Positions 28,090-40,074 of a stretch of DNA of 64,000 nt are shown piece by piece. Below the pieces are notes generated by a model. It searched no databases. It saw nothing but the letters and a program-made list of their open reading frames with translations, and was not told where the DNA came from. Source of the stretch: Arthrobacter wenxiniae (GTDB taxonomy: Bacteria > Actinomycetota > Actinomycetes > Actinomycetales > Micrococcaceae); contig NZ_JAAMFM010000006.1 of assembly GCF_013376105.1 (NCBI RefSeq), positions 102,819 to 166,818 on the forward strand. Direction: 5' to 3'. Position numbers and translations under genes: made by a program. Numbering within the stretch: position 1 is the stretch's first letter; each line of letters begins with the position of its first letter.

Positions 28090-28242
28090 CTAGCGGCCGA
28101 GGGGCCCCGCACGTGGGCCCACGGCGGCGAGGGTCCCGCTGCGAGCTTGCGAGCGGTGGGAGCCGCTGGGGAGCCAGCGAGTGTGGGGAGGGCGCGACGG
28201 CGCTAGCGGCCGAGGGGCCCCGCACGTGGGCCCACGGCGGCG
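28090..28242. repeat. 40-bp direct repeat flanking a 73-bp spacer
   Basis: An identical 40-bp sequence occurs at 28090-28129 and 28203-28242, beginning CTAGCGGCCGAGGGGCCCCG and containing the perfect palindrome CGTGGGCCCACG. The spacer holds GCGAGCTTGCGAGCGGTGGG and related GC-rich strings. A degenerate third start (CTGGCGGCCGAG) follows at 28243. The tract lies between the divergent PrsW and pyrR genes, does not appear to code, and looks like an interspersed repeat. Confidence 0.85.
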
Positions 28243-28292
28243 CTGGCGGCCGAGACGCTGTGATAGTTTTGGGACAGCAACCAACCTTTTAA

Positions 28293-28314
28293 TTCCGTCC
28301 AGTGAGGCGGGGAA
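28293..28314 (+). promoter_or_regulatory. PyrR RNA-binding loop in the pyr operon leader
   Basis: GTCCAGTGAGGC (28297-28308) fits the PyrR-binding loop consensus UCCNGNGAGG known from Bacillus pyr attenuators and mycobacterial pyr leaders. Flanking TTCC (28293-28296) can pair with GGAA (28311-28314), with G28297-C28308 closing the loop and a purine bulge between, as in known sites. The pyrR ribosome binding site AAGGGGA (28314-28320) begins at the 3' foot of this hairpin. No terminator is seen, so UMP-bound PyrR would block translation initiation, as described for Mycobacterium smegmatis. Confidence 0.72.
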
Positions 28315-28330
28315 AGGGGACGCGAGAAAA

Positions 28331-28939
28331 TTGGCCAGCACCCCTGCACCATCCGGGCAAAGCCCGTCCAGCGCGGCAACGCCCAACTCGTCCCGTACGG
28401 TCCTGTCAGCGGCGGACATTGACCGCGCATTGACCCGCATCGCCTATGAAATCCTGGAAGCCAACAAGGGCTCGGCGAACCTCCTGCTCCTGGGCATCCC
28501 GCGGCGCGGCTTCCCGCTCGCGCAGCGCCTGGCCGCCAAGCTGGCCGCCACCGATCCAAGCATCGACCCCGCAGCCATCACCGGACAGCTTGACGTGACC
28601 ATGTTCCGTGACGACCTGGCCCACCAGCCCACCCGCGCACCCCAGCGCACCGAGCTGCCGGCGACTGGCATAGACGGAAAGGTGGTGGTGCTCGTAGACG
28701 ACGTCCTGTATTCCGGGCGCACCATCCGCGCGGCCCTGGACGCCCTCGTTGACCTGGGCCGCCCCCAGGCAGTGCGCCTGGCCGTCCTGGTGGACCGCGG
28801 CCACCGGGAGCTTCCCATCCGCGCCGACCACGTGGGCAAGAACCTGCCCACCTCCTCGTCCGAGAAGGTTCGCGTGCGCCTCGCCGAAATTGACGGCCCG
28901 GGCACCGCGGACGAAGTTGTGATCGAGGCCGGCGCATGA
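28331..28939 (+). CDS. pyrR: Bifunctional pyr operon regulator / uracil phosphoribosyltransferase PyrR
   Basis: A 202-residue PRTase-fold protein that senses UMP and binds pyr mRNA, with some uracil phosphoribosyltransferase activity. The PRPP loop is [20 protein letters not shown] (about 116-135). The N-terminal core is [19 protein letters not shown], followed by [18 protein letters not shown]; the dimer-loop and RNA-binding [20 protein letters not shown] is conserved. The TTG at 28331 is chosen because AAGGGGA lies about 10 bp upstream and no ATG exists near it. The first ~25 residues are a Ser/Pro/Ala-rich extension. It is the first gene of the pyr operon and overlaps pyrB by 4 bp. Confidence 0.95.
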   Translation: MASTPAPSGQSPSSAATPNSSRTVLSAADIDRALTRIAYEILEANKGSANLLLLGIPRRGFPLAQRLAAKLAATDPSIDPAAITGQLDVTMFRDDLAHQPTRAPQRTELPATGIDGKVVVLVDDVLYSGRTIRAALDALVDLGRPQAVRLAVLVDRGHRELPIRADHVGKNLPTSSSEKVRVRLAEIDGPGTADEVVIEAGA

Positions 28940-29958
28940 GGCACCTGCTGGACACGGAAAGCCTCGGCAGGGACAACGCCATCGCCATCCTGGACACCGC
29001 CCAGGAAATGTCGGCCGTGGGCGAACGCGAGGTCAAGAAGCTGCCGGCCCTGCGCGGGCGCACCGTGGTGAACCTGTTCTTCGAGGACTCCACGCGCACC
29101 CGGATCTCCTTTGAGGCAGCCGCGAAGCGCCTTTCCGCGGACGTCATCAACTTCAGCGCCAAGGGCTCCTCGGTCTCCAAGGGGGAATCCCTGAAGGACA
29201 CGGCGCAGACCCTGGAAGCCATGAGCGCGGACGCCGTCGTCATCCGGCACTGGGCCTCCGGCGCGCCAGCCCGGCTGGCCACCTCGGGCTGGATCGACGC
29301 TGCCGTCATCAACGCCGGCGACGGCACCCACGCCCACCCCACGCAGGCCCTCCTGGATGCATTCACCATGCGCACCCACTGGGCACGGCTGACGGGCACC
29401 CCGTCCGTGGGCGGCGACCTCGCCGGCATGCGCGTGCTGATCGTCGGGGACGTGCTGCACTCCCGCGTGGCCCGCTCCAACGTCTGGCTGCTGCGCACGC
29501 TTGGAGCCCGCGTCACGCTCGTCGCCCCGCCCACCCTGCTGCCGGTCGGCGTCGAACACTGGCCCTGCGAGGTCAGCTATGACCTCGACGCGACGCTGGA
29601 GGCCGGCGTCGACGCCGTCATGATGCTTCGCGTGCAGGCCGAGCGCATGAAGGCGTCATTCTTCCCCTCCGCCCGCGAGTACGCCCGCCGGTGGGGCTTC
29701 GACGACGCCCGGCTCGCCAGGCTCGACGCGCTGGCGCTCAAGGACACCATCGTCATGCACCCAGGCCCCATGAACCGCGGCCTGGAGATCTCCTCGGGCG
29801 CCGCGGATTCGCCCCGCTCCACGGTGCTGGACCAGGTCCGCAACGGCGTCTCCGTGCGCATGGCCGCGCTGTACCTGCTGCTCTCCGGGGACATGAAGGC
29901 CGTCCCGACACCCGCCCTGCCTGCCTTCGCGCAGCCTGCCGCAAAGGACCACCCATGA
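28936..29958 (+). CDS. pyrB: Aspartate carbamoyltransferase catalytic subunit
   Basis: A 340-residue enzyme joining carbamoyl phosphate and aspartate, the committed step of pyrimidine synthesis. The carbamoyl-phosphate site [19 protein letters not shown] (about 53-71), [20 protein letters not shown] (about 133-142) and LRVQAERM are intact. [12 protein letters not shown] and [11 protein letters not shown] are typical C-terminal motifs. No regulatory pyrI gene is present; in actinobacteria PyrB can associate with dihydroorotase. The ATG overlaps the pyrR stop and the stop overlaps pyrC, both by 4 bp. Confidence 0.97.
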   Translation: MRHLLDTESLGRDNAIAILDTAQEMSAVGEREVKKLPALRGRTVVNLFFEDSTRTRISFEAAAKRLSADVINFSAKGSSVSKGESLKDTAQTLEAMSADAVVIRHWASGAPARLATSGWIDAAVINAGDGTHAHPTQALLDAFTMRTHWARLTGTPSVGGDLAGMRVLIVGDVLHSRVARSNVWLLRTLGARVTLVAPPTLLPVGVEHWPCEVSYDLDATLEAGVDAVMMLRVQAERMKASFFPSAREYARRWGFDDARLARLDALALKDTIVMHPGPMNRGLEISSGAADSPRSTVLDQVRNGVSVRMAALYLLLSGDMKAVPTPALPAFAQPAAKDHP

Positions 29959-31280
29959 TCCACGCAAGCCACCTCATCCGTTCGGCCTCCCTGCTGGGCA
30001 AGGGCACGGCGGACGTGCTGGTCCGTGACGGTGTCATCGCCGCCGTGGGTCAGGACCTGGGCGGGGCTGCCATCGACGGCGCCACCGTCATCGACGCCGC
30101 CGGCCTGGTGGCCCTGCCCGGCATGGTGGACCTCCACACCCACCTGCGCGAGCCCGGCCGCGAGGACGCCGAAACCGTCGAGACCGGCACCCGCGCCGCG
30201 GCGCTGGGCGGCTTCACCGCCGTGCACGCCATGGCCAACAGCTCTCCCGTGGCGGACACCGCCGGCGTTGTCGAGCAGGTCTGGCAGCTGGGCCGGGAAT
30301 CCGGCTGGGTGGACGTGCACCCCGTCGGTGCCGTGACCGTGGGCCTGGCGGGGGAGCAGCTGGCCGAACTTGGCGCCATGGCCGACTCCCGCGCCCGCGT
30401 GCGCGTGTTTTCGGACGACGGCATCTGCGTCAGCGACCCCGTCATGATGCGCCGGGCACTGGAATACGTGAAGGCGTTCGACGGCGTCATCGCCCAGCAC
30501 GCGCAGGAGCCCCGCCTGACGGCCGGCGCCCAAATGAACGAGGGCAAGGTTTCGGCGGTCCTCGGGTTGGCCGGCTGGCCCGCCGTGGCCGAGGAGTCCA
30601 TCATCGCCCGCGACGTCCTGCTGGCCCAGCATGTGGGTTCCCGGCTCCACGTGTGCCACGTGTCCACGGCCGGCTCGGTGGAGATCATCCGCTGGGCCAA
30701 GGGGCGCGGCATCTGTGTCACGGCGGAGGTCACCCCGCACCACCTCCTGCTCACCGAGGAGCTGGTGCGCAGCTGGGACCCCGTCTACAAGGTCAACCCG
30801 CCGCTGCGGGCGGACGAGGACGTCCATGCGCTGCGCGCGGCGCTGGCCGACGGCACCATCGACATCGTCGGCACCGACCACGCCCCGCACCCCAGCGAGG
30901 CCAAGGAGTGCGAGTGGGCGGCCGCCGCCATGGGCATGACAGGGCTGGAAACGGCGCTGTCCGTGGTCCAGGAGACCATGATCGAATCCGGCCTCATGAC
31001 GTGGGCGGACTTTGCCCGCGTCACCTCCGCCGCCCCGGCGGCCATCGGGAGGCTCGGGGACCAGGGCCGCCCCCTGGAGCCGGGCGAGCCGGCAAACATT
31101 GTGCTGGTGGACCCCGCCGCCCGCTGGAACGTGGACCCCGCCGCCATGGCCACCAAGGGACGCAACTCCCCGTTTGCCGGGATGGAACTGCCCGGCCGCG
31201 TGGTGGCCACGTTCTTCCGCGGCCACCCCACGGTCCTGGACGGCAGGCTGAACACCCCCTACCTCCACGGGGCGCGGTAG
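29955..31280 (+). CDS. pyrC: Dihydroorotase
   Basis: A 441-residue zinc-dependent amidohydrolase cyclising carbamoyl aspartate to dihydroorotate. Metal site [19 protein letters not shown] (about 56-74), [42 protein letters not shown] and [13 protein letters not shown] (about 304-316) are all present, so it looks catalytically competent. The ATG at 29955 lies within the pyrB stop overlap; the upstream open frame is only pyrB read in another frame. The next gene starts on its stop codon. Confidence 0.97.
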   Translation: MIHASHLIRSASLLGKGTADVLVRDGVIAAVGQDLGGAAIDGATVIDAAGLVALPGMVDLHTHLREPGREDAETVETGTRAAALGGFTAVHAMANSSPVADTAGVVEQVWQLGRESGWVDVHPVGAVTVGLAGEQLAELGAMADSRARVRVFSDDGICVSDPVMMRRALEYVKAFDGVIAQHAQEPRLTAGAQMNEGKVSAVLGLAGWPAVAEESIIARDVLLAQHVGSRLHVCHVSTAGSVEIIRWAKGRGICVTAEVTPHHLLLTEELVRSWDPVYKVNPPLRADEDVHALRAALADGTIDIVGTDHAPHPSEAKECEWAAAAMGMTGLETALSVVQETMIESGLMTWADFARVTSAAPAAIGRLGDQGRPLEPGEPANIVLVDPAARWNVDPAAMATKGRNSPFAGMELPGRVVATFFRGHPTVLDGRLNTPYLHGAR

Positions 31281-31855
31281 TGGGCGCGCGCACAGTCCCC
31301 GTCCTCATCACCCTGGCGATCCTGCTGGCCATCTTTGCCCTCATGTGGTGGGGCTGGCGCGGGAGGCTCCGGCGACAGGCCGGCGTCGCCGACCTCCCCG
31401 CCGTCCCGGACGACGCGGCACCGGCGGTCCTGAGCGTGGCCGGCCAGTACGTCACCACCACCTCGGCCGGCGACTGGCTGGACAGGATCGCCGTCCACGG
31501 GATGGGCATCCGCACCAACGCGGTATTGGAACTGCGCGACACCGGCGTGCTCCTGCTCCGCAAGGGGGCCCCGGACATCTACATCGCCGCCGGCGCCCTT
31601 GAGGAAGTCACCACGCAGGCGGGCATGGCCGGCAAGTTCGTGGAAGCGGACGGCCTGGTCGTCATCACCTGGCGGCTGGGCGGCAAGCTGGTCGACACCG
31701 GATTCCGCACCACCGAGGCCACGGCGAAGAAACCGCTGCTCCAGGCCCTGAAGGCCCTGGTCCCGGCCGAAGCCCCGCAGGCGCATTCCCCGCAGGCGCA
31801 GCGCACGGAACTACCTGAAGCAGACACGACGAGAAGGAACGATGAGAATGAGTGA
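31280..31855 (+). CDS. Membrane-anchored protein of the pyr operon (Rv1382-like position)
   Basis: A 191-residue protein. An N-terminal membrane helix ([20 protein letters not shown], about 6-25) is followed by a cytoplasmic basic segment and a beta-rich domain (about 55-155: [57 protein letters not shown]) that could be PH-like. An uncharacterised gene with one membrane segment holds the same place between pyrC and carA in mycobacteria (Rv1382). The GTG start overlaps the pyrC stop by one base. Function unknown; co-translation suggests a link to pyrimidine metabolism or simple operon conservation. Confidence 0.82.
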   Translation: MGARTVPVLITLAILLAIFALMWWGWRGRLRRQAGVADLPAVPDDAAPAVLSVAGQYVTTTSAGDWLDRIAVHGMGIRTNAVLELRDTGVLLLRKGAPDIYIAAGALEEVTTQAGMAGKFVEADGLVVITWRLGGKLVDTGFRTTEATAKKPLLQALKALVPAEAPQAHSPQAQRTELPEADTTRRNDENE

Positions 31856-33058
31856 AGCACGCGTGCCCGCACGTACAACAACACCAGCACTGCTGCTGCT
31901 GGAAGACGGCCGCGCCTTCCGCGGCACCAGCTACGGCGCCGTGGGAACCACGCTCGGGGAGGCGGTGTTCACCACCGGCATGACCGGCTACCAGGAGACG
32001 TTGACCGACCCCTCCTACGCCCGCCAGCTGATCGTCCAGACGGCCCCGCACATCGGCAACACCGGCGTCAACGCCGCGGACAACGAGTCGACGCGGATCT
32101 GGGCCGCCGGCTACGTGGTCCGCGACGCCGCCCGCCGCCCGTCCAACTGGCGCTCGGAAGGAACGCTCGACGACGAACTTTCCACCCAGGGGATCGTGGG
32201 CATCCAGGGGGTGGACACCCGCGCCATCACCCGGCACCTGCGCGAACGCGGCGCCATGAAGGCCGGCATCTTCTCCGGCGACGCCGCGGGCCGCCCTGCG
32301 TCCGATCTCCTGCAGGAGGTCCTTGCGCAGCCGTCCATGGAGGGCCTCCAGCTCGCGGAGGAGGTCAGCGTGGGCCAGGCCTACGCCGTCGAACCTTCGG
32401 AACACGGCTGGAACGGGGAGCCGGTCTTCACCATCGTCGCCCTGGACCTGGGCATGAAGTCGATGACCCCGCACCGCTTCGCCGAACGCGGCGTGCGCGT
32501 GCACGTGCTGCCGGCCGCCACCACCTTTGAGGAGGCCATGGCGTTCAAGCCCGACGGCGTGTTCCTCTCCAACGGCCCCGGCGACCCCGCCACCGCGGAC
32601 CGCCAGGTCGGCTTTGTGCGCAGCTTCCTGGAGGCCGGGGTGCCCTACTTCGGCATCTGCTTCGGCAACCAGATCCTGGGCCGCGCCCTCGGCTTTGGCA
32701 CCTACAAGCTGCGCTACGGACACCGGGGAATGAACCAGCCGGTCATGGACCGCGGCACCGGCAAGGTGGAAATCACCAGCCAGAACCACGGCTTCGCCGT
32801 TGACGCGCCGCTCGACGGCTCCACCCTGGCCCCCGAGGAGCGCTTCGGCAAGGTCGAGGTCAGCCACATCAGCCTCAACGACCAGGTGGTCGAGGGCCTG
32901 TCCTGCCTGGACATCCCCGCCTTCTCGGTCCAGTACCACCCGGAGGCGGCGGCCGGCCCACACGACGCCGCCTACCTGTTTGACCGGTTCATCGCACTGA
33001 TGGGCCAGTACCAGAGCAACCCCGCAGCCGCCCAGACCGAGACCGAGGAATCCAAGTA

Positions 33059-33059
<1 letters not shown>
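31842..33059 (+). CDS. carA: Carbamoyl-phosphate synthase small (glutaminase) subunit
   Basis: A 405-residue subunit that hydrolyses glutamine and channels ammonia to CarB. The N-terminal small-subunit domain (about 10-150) has [20 protein letters not shown] and [15 protein letters not shown]. The class I glutamine amidotransferase domain carries the nucleophile Cys in [20 protein letters not shown] (about 266-285) and the His/Glu pair in [11 protein letters not shown]. The ATG at 31842 follows AGAAGGAAC; a second ATG at 31848 is nearly as good. It overlaps the upstream membrane-protein gene by 14 bp, and the stop overlaps carB by one base. Confidence 0.97.
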
Positions 33060-36377
<3,318 letters not shown>

Positions 36378-36385
<8 letters not shown>

Positions 36386-37229
36386 CGCGCACGACGCCGG
36401 GCGGTTGCCGTTCGGCGCGCGCCTCGCCGCCGCCATGCAGGCACGCGGCCCGCTCTGCGTCGGCATCGATCCGCACCCGGGGCTGCTGGCGGCCTGGGGG
36501 CTGGGCGACTCCGTGCAGGCCCTGCGCACGTTTTCGCTGACGGTGCTGGAGGCCGTGGCGCCGGTGGCCACGGCCGTCAAGCCGCAGGTGGCGCTCTACG
36601 AGCGCCACGGCTCGGCCGGCTTCGCCGTGCTCGAGGAGCTCCTCGCGGCAGCGGCCCAGGCCGGGGTAATGACCATTGCGGACGCCAAGCGCGGGGACAT
36701 CGGGTCCACCATGGCCGGCTACGCCGATGCGTGGCTGCGCGACGGCTCGGCCCTGGCCGCCGACTCCGTGACGCTGAGCCCGTACCTGGGCTTTGAGTCG
36801 CTGCGCCCCGCACTGGACCTGGCAGCCGCCAGCGGACGGGGGGTGTTCGTGCTCGCACTGACCTCCAACCCGGAAGGCGCCTCCGTCCAGCATGCGGGCG
36901 GCACCGAGTCCGTGGCGCTGCGCATGGCGCAGGCGGCCGCCGTCGAAAACCAGCACTGGGCGGAGCGGGCCCTCGGCTCGGTGGGTCTGGTGGTGGGCGC
37001 CACGGTGGGGACGGCGCTGGTGGACCTGGGCATCGACCTGGCCGCCGTGCACGGCCCCATCCTTGCCCCGGGTCTCGGTGCCCAGGGGGCAACGGCGCGG
37101 GACCTCAGGGACACATTCGGAGCCGCCTACCCGGCGGTCCTGGCCACGTCCAGCCGCGGCATCCTCACGGCCGGTCCGGAGGTTGCGGCACTGCGCCGGG
37201 CCGCGGAGGACACCGTGCAGGGACTCTGA
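36378..37229 (+). CDS. pyrF: Orotidine 5'-phosphate decarboxylase
   Basis: A 283-residue enzyme of the longer actinobacterial/mycobacterial PyrF type, converting OMP to [20 protein letters not shown] (about 26-42), [16 protein letters not shown], the catalytic [19 protein letters not shown] (about 98-116), VTLSPYLGF and [12 protein letters not shown] are seen. The ATG at 36378 overlaps the carB stop by 8 bp; an ATG at 36360 inside carB is less likely. This is the last pyr gene of the operon; pyrD and pyrE are not here. Confidence 0.95.
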
Positions 37230-37270
37230 GGCACGCGGACCCGGCGCCCGTGGATTGATTTTGGCGCCCA

Positions 37271-37320
37271 GGTGCGGATAGGTTCAATTCACACCCCGTT
37301 GTGCAGAACCTGTCCGCACC
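37271..37320 (+). terminator. 15-bp hairpin between pyrF and mihF
   Basis: GGTGCGGATAGGTTC (37271-37285) pairs with GAACCTGTCCGCACC (37306-37320), 14 Watson-Crick pairs plus one G-U, and the loop contains a second small CACA/TGTG stem. It lies 42 bp after the pyrF stop and ends 23 bp before the mihF start. It may terminate the pyr operon or form part of the mihF leader; there is no T-run. Confidence 0.55.
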
Positions 37321-37343
37321 GCTGCCACGCCAAGGAGCCCGTT

Positions 37344-37664
37344 GTGAGTTTGCCGCCACTCTCAGACCAGGAACGCGCGGCGGCACTGCGGAAGGCGGCG
37401 GCGGCACGCACCCTCCGCTCGTACACCAAGGCCAGGCTGAAGGCGGGGGCCGTGTCCGTGGCGGAAGTCATAGCCGCCTCAGCGGAGGAACCCGCCCTGG
37501 GCCGGCTGAAGGTGACAGACTTATTGGAAGCCCTCCCGGGCATTGGAAAGGTACGTGCAACTGTGATCATGAGCGAGCTGGGCATAGCCCCAACCCGCCG
37601 CTTGCGGGGCCTGGGCATCCACCAGCGCCGCATGCTTGTGGACTATCTGGGCCCGGAACTGTGA
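37344..37664 (+). CDS. mihF: Integration host factor, actinobacterial type
   Basis: A 106-residue nucleoid protein unrelated to E. coli IHF; the mycobacterial and Streptomyces homologues bend or coat DNA and mIHF supports phage L5 integration. The N-terminal helix is [20 protein letters not shown] then [17 protein letters not shown] helix-two-turn-helix DNA-binding region follows ([20 protein letters not shown], about 62-81), then [23 protein letters not shown] 37344 has AAGGAG 6 bp upstream and matches the family start. The stop overlaps gmk by 4 bp. Confidence 0.93.
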   Translation: MSLPPLSDQERAAALRKAAAARTLRSYTKARLKAGAVSVAEVIAASAEEPALGRLKVTDLLEALPGIGKVRATVIMSELGIAPTRRLRGLGIHQRRMLVDYLGPEL

Positions 37665-38281
37665 GCGGTACGGCCGTCCACGTGCCTGGCGAAAACACCG
37701 TGCGGGCCAAGCCCCGCAGCGGCGTGACCGTCCTGGCCGGGCCCACCGCCGTCGGGAAGGGCACGGTCTCCACCTTCATCCGGGACAACTACCCGCAGGT
37801 GTGGCTGTCCGTTTCCGCGACCACCCGCAAGGCCCGGCCGGGCGAGGTGGAGGGCGTGCACTACTTCTTCAAGACGCCCGAGCAGTTTGACGAGCTCATC
37901 GGCCACGGCGACCTGCTCGAATGGGCCGTGGTCCACGGGACCAACCGCTACGGCACCCTGCGCAGCACCGTTGAGTCGGCCGTTGCCGCCGGCCGATCGG
38001 TGCTTCTGGAGATCGACCTGCAGGGTGCCCGGCAGGTAAAAGCCGCCATGCCCGAGGCCGATTTCGTGTTTCTCTCCCCGCCCAGCTGGGAAGAACTGGT
38101 CCGTCGGCTGGTGGGCCGCGGCACGGAATCGCCGGAGGAACAGCACCGCCGTCTGGAAACCGCTAAACTGGAACTTGCTGCCCAACCGGAGTTTGACTTC
38201 ACCATCGTCAACGATGATGTCAGCCGCGCCGCAGCCGAGCTTGTCACCCTGATGGGGCTAACGCCCTGCCACGATGACTGA
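37661..38281 (+). CDS. gmk: Guanylate kinase
   Basis: A 206-residue P-loop kinase phosphorylating GMP to GDP. Walker A is [20 protein letters not shown] (about 23-42), a variant of the usual GPSGVGKST. The GMP-binding residues are in [21 protein letters not shown] (two parts, about 50-70) and [27 protein letters not shown] and [20 protein letters not shown] follow. The GTG start overlaps the mihF stop (GTGA); the open frame upstream is an accident of high GC. Confidence 0.96.
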   Translation: MSGTAVHVPGENTVRAKPRSGVTVLAGPTAVGKGTVSTFIRDNYPQVWLSVSATTRKARPGEVEGVHYFFKTPEQFDELIGHGDLLEWAVVHGTNRYGTLRSTVESAVAAGRSVLLEIDLQGARQVKAAMPEADFVFLSPPSWEELVRRLVGRGTESPEEQHRRLETAKLELAAQPEFDFTIVNDDVSRAAAELVTLMGLTPCHDD

Positions 38282-38316
38282 CCCGGCACCACCCACACAG
38301 ATTTTGGAGAAGTACA

Positions 38317-38574
38317 TTGACTACACAGCCCGAAGGCATCATCAACCCGTCCATCGACTCCCTGCTTGAAGCCGCGGACTCGAAGTATGGGCTGGTCATC
38401 TTTGGTGCCAAGCGCGCACGCCAGATCAACGCCTACTACGCGCAGCTCCACGAGGGCCTGTTCGAGTACGTCGGCCCGCTGGTGGATACCAAGCTGAACG
38501 AGAAGTCGCTCTCCATCGCCTTCCGCGAGATCGACGAGGGCCTGCTGGTCTCCACGCCGATCGAAGCCGCTTAA
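38317..38574 (+). CDS. rpoZ: DNA-directed RNA polymerase omega subunit
   Basis: An 85-residue subunit that folds onto the beta' C-terminus and aids RNA polymerase assembly. [20 protein letters not shown] at the start and [20 protein letters not shown] (about 24-43) are the conserved core; [20 protein letters not shown] completes it. The start is TTG at 38317, supported by TTTTGGAGAAG about 8 bp upstream. It is placed between gmk and coaBC, as in other actinobacteria. Confidence 0.96.
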   Translation: MTTQPEGIINPSIDSLLEAADSKYGLVIFGAKRARQINAYYAQLHEGLFEYVGPLVDTKLNEKSLSIAFREIDEGLLVSTPIEAA

Positions 38575-38590
38575 GGGCGGTCCCCGGCCC

Positions 38591-39994
38591 GTGGCCGTGC
38601 TGAACATTGTCCTGGGGGTGGGCGGCGGCATCGCCGCCTACAAGTCCGCCCTGCTGCTGCGCCTCTTCACGGAAGCCGGCCACCGCGTCACTGTCATCCC
38701 CACGGAGGCCGCCACGAAGTTTGTGGGCGTGGCCACGTGGGAGGCCCTCAGCGGCCGGCCCGCCACCAACAGCGTCTTTGACGCGGTGGAAACGGTCAAC
38801 CACGTGCGGATCGGCCACGAGGCCGACCTCATCGTGGTGGCCCCGGCCACGGCTGACGTCCTGGCCAAGGCCGCCGCGGGCCTGGCCAGCGACCTCCTGA
38901 CCACCACGCTGCTCATGGCGCGCGGGCCGGTTCTGTTCGCCCCGGCCATGCACACCGAAATGTGGCGCCATGCCGCCACCCAGGCCAATGTGGCCACGCT
39001 GCGCTCCCGTGGCGTCCATGTCCTGGAGCCCGCCACGGGCAGGCTCACCGGACCCGACACCGGCCCCGGCCGCCTGCCGGAGCCCGAAGAAATCCTTGCC
39101 GCGGCCCTGGCCCTGGTGCACGGCGTCCCCGCCGACCGCTACGCCGCGGGGTCCCCGCCCTCCGAGCCGTCGCCCTCCGAGCCCCCGTCCTCCGCCGCGC
39201 ACGGTTCCGACCCTGCGCCGGATGTGTCGGCGGCCCTCCCGGCCGGCGCCGACCCCGGGGCCGAAGGCACGGTTGGGGATCAAGCCGCCGGCCGCAGCCA
39301 GCTCCTGCAGGGCAGGCGGGTGGTCATCACGGCCGGCGGCACGCGCGAACCCCTGGACCCGGTGCGGTTCCTGGGCAACAAGTCCTCGGGCAAGCAGGGG
39401 GTGGCCCTGGCCGAATCAGCCCTCGCCGCGGGTGCCGAGGTCATCCTGATCCACGCCCACATGGACGTGGCGCCGCCGCGGGACGCCAAACAGCACAGCG
39501 TGGACACGGCGTTGGAACTGCGGGCGGCAACACTGTCCGCGGCGGCGGGCGCGGATGTGGTGATCATGGCCGCCGCGGTGGCCGACTTCCGCCCGTCCAC
39601 CGTTTCCACGGGCAAGATCAAGAAGCGCGACGACGTCGCGGACCCCGTCATCAAGCTGGTCCGCAACCCGGACATCCTCGTGGAGCTCGTCGCGCACCGG
39701 GCAGCGCAGAACCTGTCCCAGCTCATTGTCGGCTTTGCCGCCGAGACCGGCGACGACGAACACGACGCCCGCAGCTATGCCGAGGCCAAGCTGGCCCGCA
39801 AGGGCTGCGACCTGCTGGTGGTCAACGAGGTGGGCCCGGGGGAGACCGGGCAGGAAAAGGTATTTGGCCGGGACGGTAATCAGGTCGAGATCCTGTCCCG
39901 CGACGGTGCCGGGCCCGTGCAGGCCGCAGGGTCCAAGCGCCAGGTGGCGGACGCCGTCGTGCGGGTCATAGCGGAGCGGCTCGGCGCCACGTGA
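38591..39994 (+). CDS. coaBC: Bifunctional phosphopantothenoylcysteine decarboxylase / phosphopantothenate-cysteine ligase
   Basis: A 467-residue fusion performing two steps of coenzyme A synthesis. The CoaC half (about 1-180) is an FMN flavoprotein: LGVGGGIAAYKSALLLRLFT, the active His in VNHVRIGHEADLIVVAPATA, and FAPAMHTEMW. The CoaB half (about 235-467) begins LQGRRVVITAGGTREPLDPV, with RFLGNKSSGKQGVALAE, IMAAAVADFRP and KIKKRDD. Between them is an unusually long linker (about 180-235) rich in Ser, Pro and Glu with an imperfect PPSEPSPSEPPSS repeat. The start is GTG, 16 bp after rpoZ. Confidence 0.95.
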   Translation: MAVLNIVLGVGGGIAAYKSALLLRLFTEAGHRVTVIPTEAATKFVGVATWEALSGRPATNSVFDAVETVNHVRIGHEADLIVVAPATADVLAKAAAGLASDLLTTTLLMARGPVLFAPAMHTEMWRHAATQANVATLRSRGVHVLEPATGRLTGPDTGPGRLPEPEEILAAALALVHGVPADRYAAGSPPSEPSPSEPPSSAAHGSDPAPDVSAALPAGADPGAEGTVGDQAAGRSQLLQGRRVVITAGGTREPLDPVRFLGNKSSGKQGVALAESALAAGAEVILIHAHMDVAPPRDAKQHSVDTALELRAATLSAAAGADVVIMAAAVADFRPSTVSTGKIKKRDDVADPVIKLVRNPDILVELVAHRAAQNLSQLIVGFAAETGDDEHDARSYAEAKLARKGCDLLVVNEVGPGETGQEKVFGRDGNQVEILSRDGAGPVQAAGSKRQVADAVVRVIAERLGAT

Positions 39995-40061
39995 GGCGCG
40001 GCCCGTGACCCAAGTGTGTCAGCCCGTGCCCCGCACCCGCCGGCGGCCGCCCACGACCCAG

Positions 40062-40074
40062 TAGAGTAGAACAG
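40062..40074 (+). promoter_or_regulatory. -10 element placing the metK transcript start at its GTG
   Basis: TAGAGT (40062-40067) is a good TANNNT -10 box, and the metK GTG (40074) lies 7 nt downstream, exactly where transcription would begin. No Shine-Dalgarno sequence lies between. No good -35 is visible. Together this suggests a leaderless mRNA. Confidence 0.55.

Noticed and set aside
39995..40073. SAM riboswitch upstream of metK
   Set aside because: The 79-bp gap has no SAM-I/II-like core or kink-turn pattern, and the likely transcription start leaves no leader.
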